Source of the DNA: Microbacterium sp. Bi121
Lineage (GTDB): Bacteria > Actinomycetota > Actinomycetes > Actinomycetales > Microbacteriaceae
Assembly: GCF_918698005.1 (NCBI RefSeq)
Contig: NZ_CAKKLJ010000002.1
Coordinates: 1 to 64,000 of the forward strand
Direction: 5' to 3'
DNA length: 64,000 nucleotides
Every line of letters starts with the position of its first letter. The stretch's first letter is position 1. Shown here one piece after another: positions 27,057 to 36,335 of this stretch. The notes under the pieces are model-generated. The model made no database searches. It saw nothing but the letters and a program-made list of their open reading frames with translations, and had not been told where the DNA came from. A program made the position numbers and the translations under genes.

Positions 27057-28001
27057 ATGACCGGAATCGTCGCCGAGGGCGTCAGCAGATCGTTCGGTAC
27101 AGGAGCGAGTACCGTGCAGGCCGTCCGCAGTGCGAGTTTCCGCGCTGAGCCGGGTCGCGTGACCGGCCTCGTCGGGCCCAACGGCGCGGGGAAGACGACG
27201 CTGCTGCTCATGCTGGCATCCCTGCTCGCCCCCGATACGGGCACGATCCGGATCGGCGAGGTCGACCCGATGGACGATCCGCTGAGCGCCAGACGCCTGC
27301 TCGGGTGGATGCCGGACGCTCTCGGCGCCTGGCCTTCGCTCACCGCCCGCGAGACGATCGTCACGACCGCGCGGTTGTACGACATCGAACGGGACGCAGC
27401 GCAGCAGAAGGCAGCCGAACTGCTCTCGCTCGTCGGGCTGGGCGAGCTCGCCGATTCTCCGGCGAAGGTGCTCTCCCGCGGGCAGAAGCAGAAGCTGGGC
27501 CTGGCCCGCGCCCTCGTGCATGATCCGCAGGTTCTGCTGCTCGACGAGCCGGCATCGGGCCTCGACCCCGCCGCTCGCGTGCAATTGCGTGTTCTGCTTC
27601 GACGGCTGGCGGCCGAGGGTCGCACGATCCTTATCTCCAGCCACATCCTCTCCGAGCTCGAAGAGGTGATCGACGACGCCGTCTTCCTCGTCGCCGGTGC
27701 TGTCGTCGACGCAGCCCCGGCGAACTCGACCGCCCGCGGCTGGCGCATCCGCCTCGCCGGCGCCGACCCTGCACGCGGGATGGCGGACGCGGATCGGATA
27801 GCCGCAGCGCTCGGGATGGAGCCCGGTGCGCTGGGCATCGACCGCAACGCGGCCGTCGCCGGGTTCGAGAGCGAGCAGGCGGCGGCCGCAGGGCTCCGCC
27901 TCATCGTCGAAGCCGGACTCGACGTGACCGAGTTCTCACCCGCGCAGAGCGCGCTGGAGCACACCTTCCTGAACCTGCCGCAGACGGGGCCGAACGCATG
28001 A
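27057..28001 (+). CDS. ABC transporter ATPase (ABC-2 export type)
   Basis: A 314-residue ABC ATPase: Walker A GPNGAGKTT, signature LSRGQKQK (replacing LSGGQ), Walker B VLLLDEPASGLDP, switch SSHILSELE. The C-terminal about 90 residues are a regulatory extension as in CcmA/DrrA-like ATPases. A CAGACT box lies 6 nt before the ATG at 27057, suggesting a leaderless start. The stop overlaps the permease ATG (ATGA), so the two form one exporter. The substrate is unknown. Confidence 0.88.
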   Translation: MTGIVAEGVSRSFGTGASTVQAVRSASFRAEPGRVTGLVGPNGAGKTTLLLMLASLLAPDTGTIRIGEVDPMDDPLSARRLLGWMPDALGAWPSLTARETIVTTARLYDIERDAAQQKAAELLSLVGLGELADSPAKVLSRGQKQKLGLARALVHDPQVLLLDEPASGLDPAARVQLRVLLRRLAAEGRTILISSHILSELEEVIDDAVFLVAGAVVDAAPANSTARGWRIRLAGADPARGMADADRIAAALGMEPGALGIDRNAAVAGFESEQAAAAGLRLIVEAGLDVTEFSPAQSALEHTFLNLPQTGPNA

Positions 28002-29023
28002 ACCTCACGCACATCGGCATCATCGCCCGGCTCGAGCTCACGCAGCGGCTCCGCAGCGTCGGCTGGTACATCCTGCTCGGCGTCTACGCGCTGATCCTGC
28101 TCGGCATCACCGGTCTGTCGTTCGCGGTGTACTCGTACACCGGCATGGCCGGCGCCGGCGTGTACTCGATCGTCGTCAACATCGTGCTGCTGCTGGTCGT
28201 CCTCGTCTCGCCCACGCTCAGCGGCAACGCCATCAACGGCGATCGGGATGCCGCCACCCTCGCGGCCGTGCAGGTGACGGCCGTCTCCACCGGCGACATC
28301 ATGCTCGGCAAGCTCCTTGCGGCTGTCGCGACGGGCGGGGCGTTCCTGCTCGTCGCCGTGCCGTTCCTCGCGATCTCGCTGATCGGCGGGGGAGCGCACC
28401 CCGGCACGCTCGCGGTGTCACTGATCGTGCTCGCCGTGGAGATCATCGTCGTCGCCGCGATCGGCGTCGGCTTCAGCGGTCTGATCGCCCGGCCGCTGTT
28501 CTCGGTCGCTGCCACCTACCTGGTCGTCGCGGCGCTCGCGATCGGGACGCTCATCGTCTTCGCCCTCGGCGGCACGGCGCTTCGCACCGAGACCACGAAC
28601 TACAACCGGCCCTACGACAGCTTCGGCAACGTGGACTGCGACCGCTGGGAGACCTACACCTACGAGACGCCGCGATTCGATCGCGTCTGGTGGGTGCTCG
28701 CGGCGAACCCCTTCGTCGTGCTGGCCGACGCCACGCCCACTGTCTACGGCGACGGCGGATGGCCGGCCGACATGTTCGGTCAGATCAAGTACGGCGTCCG
28801 CAGCGCGCAGCTGCCGCCGCAGGACTACCGCTGGGACGAGTGCAACCCGGACGAGTCGCAGGCCCAGGACCGGACCGCCCAGGAGGTCATCGACAGCACC
28901 GTTCCGAGCTGGTTCGTCGGTCTGGGCGTCCAGATCGTGCTCGCCGGTGGATTGTTCGCCGGCGCCTGGGCGCGAACGACGACGCCGGCGCGGATGCTGC
29001 CACCCGGTACCCGCATCGCCTGA
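27998..29023 (+). CDS. ABC-2 type transporter permease
   Basis: A 341-residue membrane protein with about six helices: one near residue 25, four clustered between 60 and 190, and one near the C-terminus (VQIVLAGGLFAGAWA). Between helices 5 and 6 lies a hydrophilic loop of about 110 residues rich in Tyr/Asp/Trp (YNRPYDSFGNVDCDRW), presumably outside and containing two Cys residues that might form a disulfide. It is coupled to the ATPase gene upstream. Nothing identifies the cargo. Confidence 0.82.
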   Translation: MNLTHIGIIARLELTQRLRSVGWYILLGVYALILLGITGLSFAVYSYTGMAGAGVYSIVVNIVLLLVVLVSPTLSGNAINGDRDAATLAAVQVTAVSTGDIMLGKLLAAVATGGAFLLVAVPFLAISLIGGGAHPGTLAVSLIVLAVEIIVVAAIGVGFSGLIARPLFSVAATYLVVAALAIGTLIVFALGGTALRTETTNYNRPYDSFGNVDCDRWETYTYETPRFDRVWWVLAANPFVVLADATPTVYGDGGWPADMFGQIKYGVRSAQLPPQDYRWDECNPDESQAQDRTAQEVIDSTVPSWFVGLGVQIVLAGGLFAGAWARTTTPARMLPPGTRIA

Positions 29024-29173
29024 CCGCGTTGCTCATCTGGATCGGGTTGCTCGCCTGACCCCGTTGCGACACGGGCCGTTCACCTTCTGGACGGACCCCG
29101 TGCGACTGCCGGACAGCCGGAATCGGTCGACTGAGGCACGTTCGTGTCCCGATCCCGATTCTTCTGGAGTCAC

Positions 29174-32100
29174 ATGTCTCGCCTGACCAGCGGGCTGGCA
29201 GCATCGGCGGTGTGCGCCCTCGGCGCAGCCACCCTGTTCGCCGTGCCCACCGCAGCTCTCGCCGAAGCGGCGCCGCTCGGCGTCCGCATCAATGAAGTCG
29301 TCTCGAACAGTGGCAGCCCGGATGACTGGATCGAGTTCTACAACTACTCCGGGACGCAGGTCGACCTGAGCGGCTACATCGTCCAGGACAACAGCGACAA
29401 GAACCCGTACACGCTTCCCACCGGGACGGTTCTCGAGCCCGGTGCGTACCTCGTGCTCGACACGCTGGTGGACGGCGTGGGCGACTTCGACTTCGGCCTG
29501 GGCAAGGGCGACAGCGTCCGGTTGTTCGCGCCCGGTGACGCGAACGGGCAGACTCCGCTGCTTGAGGCGACCTGGCCCGCCGAGACTCACGCTGTTCCCA
29601 GTTGGGGTGCGAAGGGCGACGGCGCTGACGTCACGTATGGGCTGACCGCTGAGGCGACCAAGGGCGCAGAGAACGTCTTCTCGTCGGGAGGCGAAGGCGA
29701 GCCCGGTGGTGGCGAGCCCGGTGGTGGAGAACCCAGTGCCGGCGGCGATGTCGTGCTGAACGAGATCATCTACGACGAAGCATCCGGATACACCGACCGC
29801 GTCGAGATCGTCAACACGGGCACCGAGCCCGCTTCGATCGCCGGCTGGACGATCTCCGACGACAAGCGCGATCGCTTCAGCACGCCGTTCGCCGAGGGCA
29901 CGACCCTCGCGCCCGGTGCGTTCGCAGTGCTCGTGACCGATGTCGACTTCACATTCGGGCTCGGCAAGGGCGACGAGGTCGTCCTCTACGACGCCGCGAA
30001 CGCCGAGGTCGACGCGTACACCTATGAGGCGACCTCGCCGACCGCGACCTGGGCGCGCTGCCCCGACGGCACGGGCGACTGGGTGCACGCGACGACTGCG
30101 ACGCCCGGCGCGGCCAACGACTGCGCGCCGGCCTCCGTCCCCGGCTCCGTCGTGCTCAACGAGGTCGACTCGCAGCCGTCCGACTGGGTGGAGCTGCACA
30201 ACCCCGGCACCGAGGCATTCGATCTCTCCGGCTACGAGATCCGTGACAACTCCGACGACCACCGCTGGGTGTTCCCGGCTGGCAGCACCATCGCGGGCGG
30301 CCAGTTCCTCGTCGTCGAGGCGAACGCTGCGGGCACGATCTACGACGACCAGTCGAAGACCTACGTCGACGGCATCTTCTCAGCGGCGATCGGCATCGGC
30401 GGCGCCGACGAGGTCCGCCTGTTCGACACCGCGCTCGAGCTGGTCGACCGCACCGGAACCTGGCAGGAGCACGCCAGCATCGACGGCGACTTCGCTGCGG
30501 CGACGCTCGCGCGCTGCCCCGACGGCACCGGCGACTTCGTGCTCGCCTTCGAGACCAAGGGCGCGGCGAACGAGTGCGTGCCGCCGACCGTCGCGATCAA
30601 CGAGATCGAGTCGAACGGCGACGCCACCGACTGGGTGGAGGTCGTCAACATCGGTTCCGCGCCCGTCGACATCTCCGGCTGGACGCTCATGGACAGCGAC
30701 CCGGTCGGTCACGCGGGCGAGACCACGCCGCTGCCGACCGGCACGGTGCTCGAACCCGGCGCATACTTCGTCTTCGACCAGAACACGAACTTCGCGTTCG
30801 GCCTGGGCGGCGGCGACACGGTCACCGTGCGCGATGCCAACGGCAGCACCGTCGACGAGCACGTCTACGCAGAGCACGCAGCGGGCGTCCTCGCACGATG
30901 CGAGGACGGCACCGGCGAGTTCGTCGACGTCGCGGTCAGCACCAAGGGCCTCCGCAACGCCTGCGGCAACCCCGTGCGCATCAACGAGGTCGAATCGGAC
31001 GGCGACCCCGACTGGGTCGAGCTCGTCAACCCGACCGCCGAGGTGCTCGATGTCTCCGGCATCGTCGTGAAGGACGACGACGACACCCACGTTCACGAGA
31101 TCGCCGCGGGCACCAGCATCCCGGCGAACGGCTACCTCGTTCTCGACGACCTCGAGTTCGGAATCGGCAAGGACGACACGATCCGCGTGTTCGACGGCGA
31201 CATGCTCGTGGACTCCACCTCGTGGGGTGCAGGGCACGTGGCTCCGACCTGGGGACGCTGCCCGGACACGACCGGCGCATTCGCCGCGACGGCGGAATCG
31301 ACACCCGGCGCGGCGAACGTCTGCGTCGGCGAGATCCCGGTGTCGCCGTGGCCCGGTTCGGCCGACGTGCGTGCGCTCGACAGCATCCCGACCTTCCTCG
31401 AGGACAGTTCAGGGCTCGACGTCCAGCAGACCGCAGATGGGACGTTCCTCTGGGCCGTGGACAACGGCACGGGAAAGATCTGGAAGATGACGGCCTCAGC
31501 GGACGGATCCGTCGCGTTCGCTGACGGCTGGGCCGACGGCAAGCGCGTGCGCTTCCAGAAGGACGCATCCGACCCGAACGCGGCCGGCCCCGACACCGAG
31601 GGCATCACCGTCGACGGCAATGGCCTCGTCTACGTGGCATCCGAGCGCGACAACGGCGACAAGGGCGTCAACCAGAACAAGATCCTGCAGGTCGACCCGA
31701 ACGCACCCGGCCCCGACCTGGTCGCTCAGACCGAGTGGGACCTCACCGCCCAGCTGCCTGCGGTAGGCGCGAACCTCGGAATGGAGGCAGTCGAGTGGGT
31801 GCCGGATGCGGCGCTGGCCGGCAAGCTCTACGACGACAACACGAAGGCGCCGTACGAAGCTGCGACGTACGCCGGCGGCGGACTGTTCTTCGTCGCCGTC
31901 GAGGACAACGGCGGCGTGTACGCCTTCGCGCTCGCAGCGGGCGGGTTCGCAACGCTCGTGTCGACCATCGACCCCGGCCTCGCCGGTGTCATGAGCCTCG
32001 ACTACGACTCGTTCCTGGGCGTCCTGTGGGCGGTGTGCGACGACGGCTGCGGCGGCACCTCGGCGCAGGTGACGCTCAACGGGACGGACAAGCCCGGCAT

Positions 32101-32764
32101 CGCGCACTTCGCGCGCCCGGCCGGCATGCCCGACATCAACAACGAGGGCTTCGCCACGGCGCCTGCTTCGCTGTCGACCGACGGCCAGCGTCCGGTGTGG
32201 TGGTTCGCCGACGGGTTCACGTCGGAGGCGCTGCACGTCGGAACAATGCCTGGTCTCGCAGACACCGACCCTGGAGAGGGCCCGGGTGAGAACCCCGGCG
32301 AGAACCCGGGTGGCGGCGGATCCGACGACGGCGGCAACCAGCCCGGTCCGTCGGTCGAGCCGCTCCCCGGCACCGGCCTGGTGGACGACAACCGCGGTGG
32401 CGCGACCGTCGACCAGACGGTCGTCGCACCCGGCGGCCAGGTGACGATCACGCTGGGTGCTCAGCACGCCGGTGTGGACGTCGAGGTGTTCATGTACTCC
32501 GACCCGGTCTTCCTCGCGGCGGGTACGCTGAACGCCGCCGGTGCGATCACGGTCACCATCCCCGCGGATGCTCCGGCCGGCGCCCACCGCCTCGCGGTGT
32601 ACTCGGCCGACGGCGAACTGCTCGGATGGGCGAACATCCAGGTAAGCGGCGAGCTCGCGACGACCGGTGCCGAGACGTCGGCCGGTGGACTCGTCCTCGC
32701 GCTCGGCCTGCTGCTCGCCGGCGGCCTGGCCCTGACGCTGCGCCGCCGCATGCAGAACGTGTAA
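29174..32764 (+). CDS. Cell-wall-anchored protein with five lamin-tail domains and a beta-propeller
   Basis: A 1196-residue surface protein. A signal peptide ends near residue 31 (ALA). Five lamin-tail domains follow at about 35-120, 190-276, 324-419, 472-556 and 600-676; each starts with INEV or LNE, has WVEL/WIEF and LSGY-type motifs, and most end with a RCPDGTG segment and TPGAAN. Residues about 722-1025 resemble esterase-like/SdiA-regulated propellers (DSSGLDVQQT; DTEGITVDGNGLVYVASE). A Pro/Gly/Glu linker, an Ig-like domain, then LATTG at 1161-1165, a helix and RRRMQNV make a class E sortase signal. GGAG lies before the ATG at 29174. No sortase is encoded in the window. Confidence 0.9.
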   Translation: MSRLTSGLAASAVCALGAATLFAVPTAALAEAAPLGVRINEVVSNSGSPDDWIEFYNYSGTQVDLSGYIVQDNSDKNPYTLPTGTVLEPGAYLVLDTLVDGVGDFDFGLGKGDSVRLFAPGDANGQTPLLEATWPAETHAVPSWGAKGDGADVTYGLTAEATKGAENVFSSGGEGEPGGGEPGGGEPSAGGDVVLNEIIYDEASGYTDRVEIVNTGTEPASIAGWTISDDKRDRFSTPFAEGTTLAPGAFAVLVTDVDFTFGLGKGDEVVLYDAANAEVDAYTYEATSPTATWARCPDGTGDWVHATTATPGAANDCAPASVPGSVVLNEVDSQPSDWVELHNPGTEAFDLSGYEIRDNSDDHRWVFPAGSTIAGGQFLVVEANAAGTIYDDQSKTYVDGIFSAAIGIGGADEVRLFDTALELVDRTGTWQEHASIDGDFAAATLARCPDGTGDFVLAFETKGAANECVPPTVAINEIESNGDATDWVEVVNIGSAPVDISGWTLMDSDPVGHAGETTPLPTGTVLEPGAYFVFDQNTNFAFGLGGGDTVTVRDANGSTVDEHVYAEHAAGVLARCEDGTGEFVDVAVSTKGLRNACGNPVRINEVESDGDPDWVELVNPTAEVLDVSGIVVKDDDDTHVHEIAAGTSIPANGYLVLDDLEFGIGKDDTIRVFDGDMLVDSTSWGAGHVAPTWGRCPDTTGAFAATAESTPGAANVCVGEIPVSPWPGSADVRALDSIPTFLEDSSGLDVQQTADGTFLWAVDNGTGKIWKMTASADGSVAFADGWADGKRVRFQKDASDPNAAGPDTEGITVDGNGLVYVASERDNGDKGVNQNKILQVDPNAPGPDLVAQTEWDLTAQLPAVGANLGMEAVEWVPDAALAGKLYDDNTKAPYEAATYAGGGLFFVAVEDNGGVYAFALAAGGFATLVSTIDPGLAGVMSLDYDSFLGVLWAVCDDGCGGTSAQVTLNGTDKPGIAHFARPAGMPDINNEGFATAPASLSTDGQRPVWWFADGFTSEALHVGTMPGLADTDPGEGPGENPGENPGGGGSDDGGNQPGPSVEPLPGTGLVDDNRGGATVDQTVVAPGGQVTITLGAQHAGVDVEVFMYSDPVFLAAGTLNAAGAITVTIPADAPAGAHRLAVYSADGELLGWANIQVSGELATTGAETSAGGLVLALGLLLAGGLALTLRRRMQNV

Positions 32765-32776
32765 CCGGACCGCGCA

Positions 32777-32813
32777 CGAAGGCGCGTGGGGCCCAGCGCT
32801 CCACGCGCCTTCG
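32777..32813 (+). terminator. Hairpin terminator after the LATTG protein
   Basis: CGAAGGCGCGTGG at 32777-32789 pairs perfectly with 32801-32813 around an 11-base loop, 13 nt after the stop. No T tract. Confidence 0.7.
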
Positions 32814-32838
32814 GCGTATCCCCGCAGTCCCATGCGGG

Positions 32839-32882
32839 ATCAGTTCGGTCGGTTATGGCGCGGAATAACCGACCGAACTGAT
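32839..32882. promoter_or_regulatory. Perfect 18-bp inverted repeat, candidate operator
   Basis: ATCAGTTCGGTCGGTTAT (32839-32856) and its exact reverse complement (32865-32882) flank an 8-base centre. The right arm covers the position expected for the -35 of the downstream gene (32875-32880), so a bound repressor would block it. A smaller CCCGCA/TGCGGG pair lies just upstream (32821-32838). Confidence 0.65.
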
Positions 32883-32897
32883 ACCGCCTGAGCGAAC

Positions 32898-32903
32898 TAG
32901 AGT
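32898..32903 (+). promoter_or_regulatory. -10 box (TAGAGT) for leaderless GH67-like gene
   Basis: TAGAGT ends 6 nt before the ATG at 32910. Confidence 0.5.
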
Positions 32904-32909
32904 CCTCGT

Positions 32910-35903
32910 ATGGGAGCGACGGCGCGATGGCGGGGCGCAATCGCGCTCCTCGTCGTCCTGGGGCTGCTCGCCGCAGGCTTCGGGGTGTCGCTGGCCGTCG
33001 GCGACGCGCTCGGCATCCGCTCCGAGCCCGCCGAAAGGATGGGGACGAGCGAGTCGGCGGATGCCCCGATCCTGCCGGCGGTCGCACCGCCGCAGTTCTC
33101 GGTCGAGGCCCCGCAGGACGACCCCCGGGTCCAGGCGGCGGTCGACGCGTTGAGCGACGCCGTGGCGGCGCGCACCACCGACGGCGCAGTCGGTCTGACC
33201 GTCACCTACGCTTCGGCGGACGGCGATGACGACGCGTACACGCTGTCGGCCACAGCATCCGCTCTGAGCATCGAAGCATCCACGGCCGCCGGCGCCGTGC
33301 GGGGCGTGTACGACATCGCCCGTGCTGTCCGCGACGGTCGCGAAGTCGCGACGCTGATCGGCGAGGTCCCGGCATCCCGACTGCCGCTGCGCATGGCCGA
33401 CCTGGGTGCCGTCGGGGTCGCAGCCGACCCGGTGCAGTGGCGATCGGGCAGTGACTACTCGCACGCATCGAAGGCGTTCGCCGACGTGTTCCTCGCGGAT
33501 CCGCCATACATCGACGAGGCAGCGCTCGCCGCCGCCTACGACGAGTACGACGCGTACCTTCGGCAGATGCTCGCCGACGGGTACAACGCGATCGCGTTTC
33601 CCGGTTTCGTGGAGTTCGCGACGTTCTCGGGCGTCGACGGCGTCTATCCCGACGGCGACGCTCACATCGCGAAGGCACTGGCATTGCGTGAGGCGTTCGG
33701 CCCGTTCTGGGAGCGTGCGGAGGAACTCGGCACGAAGGTGTTCCTGCGCACCGACATGCTCACGCTCACGACGCCGCTCGAGGCGTATCTGCAGGATCGC
33801 TTCGGCGGACTGGACACCGAGAACCCCGAGCTCTGGGACGTCTATGCGGCGGGGCTCGACGAGCTGTACGCGGCCGAGCCAGCGCTCGACGGCGTGCTCA
33901 TCCGCATCGGCGAGGCAGGCAACGTCTACGACGTCGAGGGGTGGGACTACTACTCCGCGCTCGCCGTGACGACGACGGATGCCGTTCGCGCGATGCTCAC
34001 GGCACTCACCGCCCAGGCCGAGAACGCGGGACGCGAGGTGATCTTCCGCACCTGGAGCGTCGGCGTCGGGGCCGTCGGCGACATGCACACGAACGTCGCA
34101 TCCTACGAGGCCGTGCTCGGAGGCATCGATTCGCCGGCGCTGATCGTGTCGACCAAGTACACGCTCGGCGACTTCTACAGCTGGCTGCCGCTGAACGACA
34201 CGCTGCTCCACGGCGACCAGCGCCGGATCGTCGAGTTCCAGAGCAGACGCGAGTTCGAGAACAACGGCGCATTTCCGAACGACCTCGGCCCGGAGTACCA
34301 GTGGGCGCTGCAGACGCTGCTCGCGGGCAACGAGAACATCGAGGGCATCTGGGCCTGGACGCAGGACGGCGGGCCGTGGCGCGCGGGCCCGATGATCCTC
34401 TACCAGAAGGCCGGCTTCTGGCAGCTCGCCGATCTGAACACCCGGGTGGCCGGTCGCCTCGCGCAGGACCCGGAGGCGGACGTGCGGCAGATCACGGCGG
34501 ACTGGGCGCGGGAGTGGTTCTCGGATGACGCCGAAACTGTCACCGCGATCGTCGACGTGATGGCGGCGTCGAGGGAGGCGATCGAGCAGGGCCTGTACAT
34601 CCAGCCGTTCGCCGAGGAGCGGGTGTTCGCGATCGGGCTCGAACCGCCGCCGATGATGTGGATCTTCGAGTGGGACATCCTCACCGGCGATTCCGCCGTG
34701 CTCGATGTCATCTACACGATCTCGCGTGATCGGCTCGATGAGGCGCTCGCCGGGGGAGCGGATGCCGTCGCCGCTGTCGAGCGCATGCGGAAGGCGATCG
34801 CGGCGACAGATGCCGACACGTGGCGCGACCCTGAGCTGCGCCATCGGTTCATCGACACCCTCGACTACGAGCTCGACACGCTCGACATGCTCGCAAGCTA
34901 CCGCGGAATGATCATGCATCAGGCGCAGTGGCATGACACGCTCACCCCGGATGCCTATGCGGCTTGGCAGGATTCCCGTGACGCCTTCGCAGTGCAGGCG
35001 GAGAAGCACCTGGCGACGTACGAGGGCGACGTCGACTACCCGGCGTACAATCTGACAGCCGCCCAGCTCGGCATCGAACGCGCCGACCGCGACCTCGCGA
35101 TGGCGTGGACTTCGCGGGTGCTGCTCGCCTTGACGATCGCCTGGATCGTGATCGGGATGCTGGCCGCCAGAACTCGCCTCGTTCGGCGACCAGGCGCCGC
35201 TGCGGCGCGGGCGAGCTGGGTGAGCGCGACCAGACCCTGGCGGGCCGAGGAATCGACGCTCGGAATGCTGCGCGCCGACCGCGTACTTCTGGTCGCGGTA
35301 CCGGCCGCTCTGCTGGTCGCGACGAGGGCCGTGCAGACGTCGCTGCTGTCGTGGACGCATCTGGCCGTCGTCCTCGGCGCCTGGGCGGTGTTCCTGACGG
35401 TGGTTCTCCTCGCGTCGCGCCGGCGTTCGCCGTGGCCGGTGATCGCCGTCGTCGGCGGCGTGATCATGCTGCGCTGCGCTCTCACGCTCGCCGTGCTGTC
35501 GCTCAGCGGGCCCGGCGGCTACTGGTTCGCGTTCTGGACGGAACCGCTGCAGCGGTCGATCTACATCACGCTCGCCGTCGCCCTGTTCGTCTGGATGTTC
35601 GCCGCCGCCGGCTGGGTGCTCGCGGGTCAGTGGGGGCGCCGCAGAGCATGGGGCATCGTGCTGAGCGGGATCGGGGCAGGGCTCGCCGTGCCTGCCACTG
35701 TCATCGCGGTCGTCGGGCTCGAGCGCGCCCTGACGATCTGGAACGATCAGATGGGCCTGCTGCCGTGGGGGCTGTCGCGGATCCTCGGCATCACGGTCTA
35801 CCTCGACATCCCGGCATCCACCGCCGTGTACGCCGCCGTCGCCGGCGCGGTCGTCTGCGGCATCGGCACCCTGCTGGCCGTGCCGTGGCGGCGTCGCGGC
35901 TGA
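32910..35903 (+). CDS. GH67-like (alpha-glucuronidase-type) glycosidase with polytopic membrane C-terminus
   Basis: A 997-residue protein. One helix (about 8-30) anchors the N-terminus. Residues about 60-140 look like the small alpha/beta domain that precedes GH67/GH20 barrels (SIEASTAAGAVRGVYDIAR). A barrel of about 550 residues follows; GVLIRIGEAG (Glu335) and VEFQSRREFE (Glu442) recall conserved acidic segments of alpha-glucuronidases. From about residue 730 to the end there are seven predicted helices, which family members normally lack. The catalytic part should face outside. The TAGAGT box fixes the ATG. The substrate (possibly a glucuronic-acid-containing glycan) is inferred only from distant resemblance. 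Catalytic assignments are tentative. Confidence 0.65.
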   Translation: MGATARWRGAIALLVVLGLLAAGFGVSLAVGDALGIRSEPAERMGTSESADAPILPAVAPPQFSVEAPQDDPRVQAAVDALSDAVAARTTDGAVGLTVTYASADGDDDAYTLSATASALSIEASTAAGAVRGVYDIARAVRDGREVATLIGEVPASRLPLRMADLGAVGVAADPVQWRSGSDYSHASKAFADVFLADPPYIDEAALAAAYDEYDAYLRQMLADGYNAIAFPGFVEFATFSGVDGVYPDGDAHIAKALALREAFGPFWERAEELGTKVFLRTDMLTLTTPLEAYLQDRFGGLDTENPELWDVYAAGLDELYAAEPALDGVLIRIGEAGNVYDVEGWDYYSALAVTTTDAVRAMLTALTAQAENAGREVIFRTWSVGVGAVGDMHTNVASYEAVLGGIDSPALIVSTKYTLGDFYSWLPLNDTLLHGDQRRIVEFQSRREFENNGAFPNDLGPEYQWALQTLLAGNENIEGIWAWTQDGGPWRAGPMILYQKAGFWQLADLNTRVAGRLAQDPEADVRQITADWAREWFSDDAETVTAIVDVMAASREAIEQGLYIQPFAEERVFAIGLEPPPMMWIFEWDILTGDSAVLDVIYTISRDRLDEALAGGADAVAAVERMRKAIAATDADTWRDPELRHRFIDTLDYELDTLDMLASYRGMIMHQAQWHDTLTPDAYAAWQDSRDAFAVQAEKHLATYEGDVDYPAYNLTAAQLGIERADRDLAMAWTSRVLLALTIAWIVIGMLAARTRLVRRPGAAAARASWVSATRPWRAEESTLGMLRADRVLLVAVPAALLVATRAVQTSLLSWTHLAVVLGAWAVFLTVVLLASRRRSPWPVIAVVGGVIMLRCALTLAVLSLSGPGGYWFAFWTEPLQRSIYITLAVALFVWMFAAAGWVLAGQWGRRRAWGIVLSGIGAGLAVPATVIAVVGLERALTIWNDQMGLLPWGLSRILGITVYLDIPASTAVYAAVAGAVVCGIGTLLAVPWRRRG

Positions 35904-35924
35904 GAGGACTACCGGCTGCTTCGG

Positions 35925-36320
35925 CTACTTCCCGTCGAACGGGCCGCGCCGCGTGGACACGATGTCCTTGCCGAGCGGCATGAGCGAGATGGGCACCATC
36001 TTGAAGTCGGCGATCGCCATCGGGATGCCGATGATCGTGATGCACAGCGCGAGACCGGACAGGATGTGCCCGATCGCGAGCCACCAGCCGGCCAGCACCA
36101 CCCAGATGATGTTGCCGAGGAATGCGCCCACACCCGAGGTGGGCTTCTCGACCACGCGCCGCCCGAACGGCCAGAACGCGTACCCGGCCAGACGGAACGA
36201 GGCGATGGCCCAGGGGATCGTCACGATCGGGATGCACAGCAGGATGCCGGCGACCACGTAGCCGAGGAAGAGCACCCAGCCGGCGAAGACGACCCAGATG
36301 ACGTTGAGGATTGTGCGCAT
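35925..36320 (-). CDS. YccF-domain inner-membrane protein
   Basis: A 131-residue protein made of two copies of the YccF domain. Each copy has a helix pair and the motif IPWAIASFRLAGYAFWPFGR (first) or IPMAIADFKMVPISLMPLGK (second). The family is widespread, small and of unknown function. GAAGGACG precedes the ATG by about five nt. It lies 15 nt downstream of the PNPOx-like gene, with which it is probably co-transcribed. Confidence 0.9.
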   Translation of the reverse strand: MRTILNVIWVVFAGWVLFLGYVVAGILLCIPIVTIPWAIASFRLAGYAFWPFGRRVVEKPTSGVGAFLGNIIWVVLAGWWLAIGHILSGLALCITIIGIPMAIADFKMVPISLMPLGKDIVSTRRGPFDGK

Positions 36321-36335
36321 CGATCCGTCCTTCGA

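Noticed and set aside
29078-29084. GTTCACC, a half-site of the actinobacterial PHO box, before the LATTG protein
   Set aside because: Only one unit; the adjoining 11-mers do not repeat it, so no PHO box can be claimed.
32853-35360. An 835-codon minus-strand open frame opposite the GH67-like gene
   Set aside because: Antisense shadow of high-GC coding sequence; no start signal or known motif.
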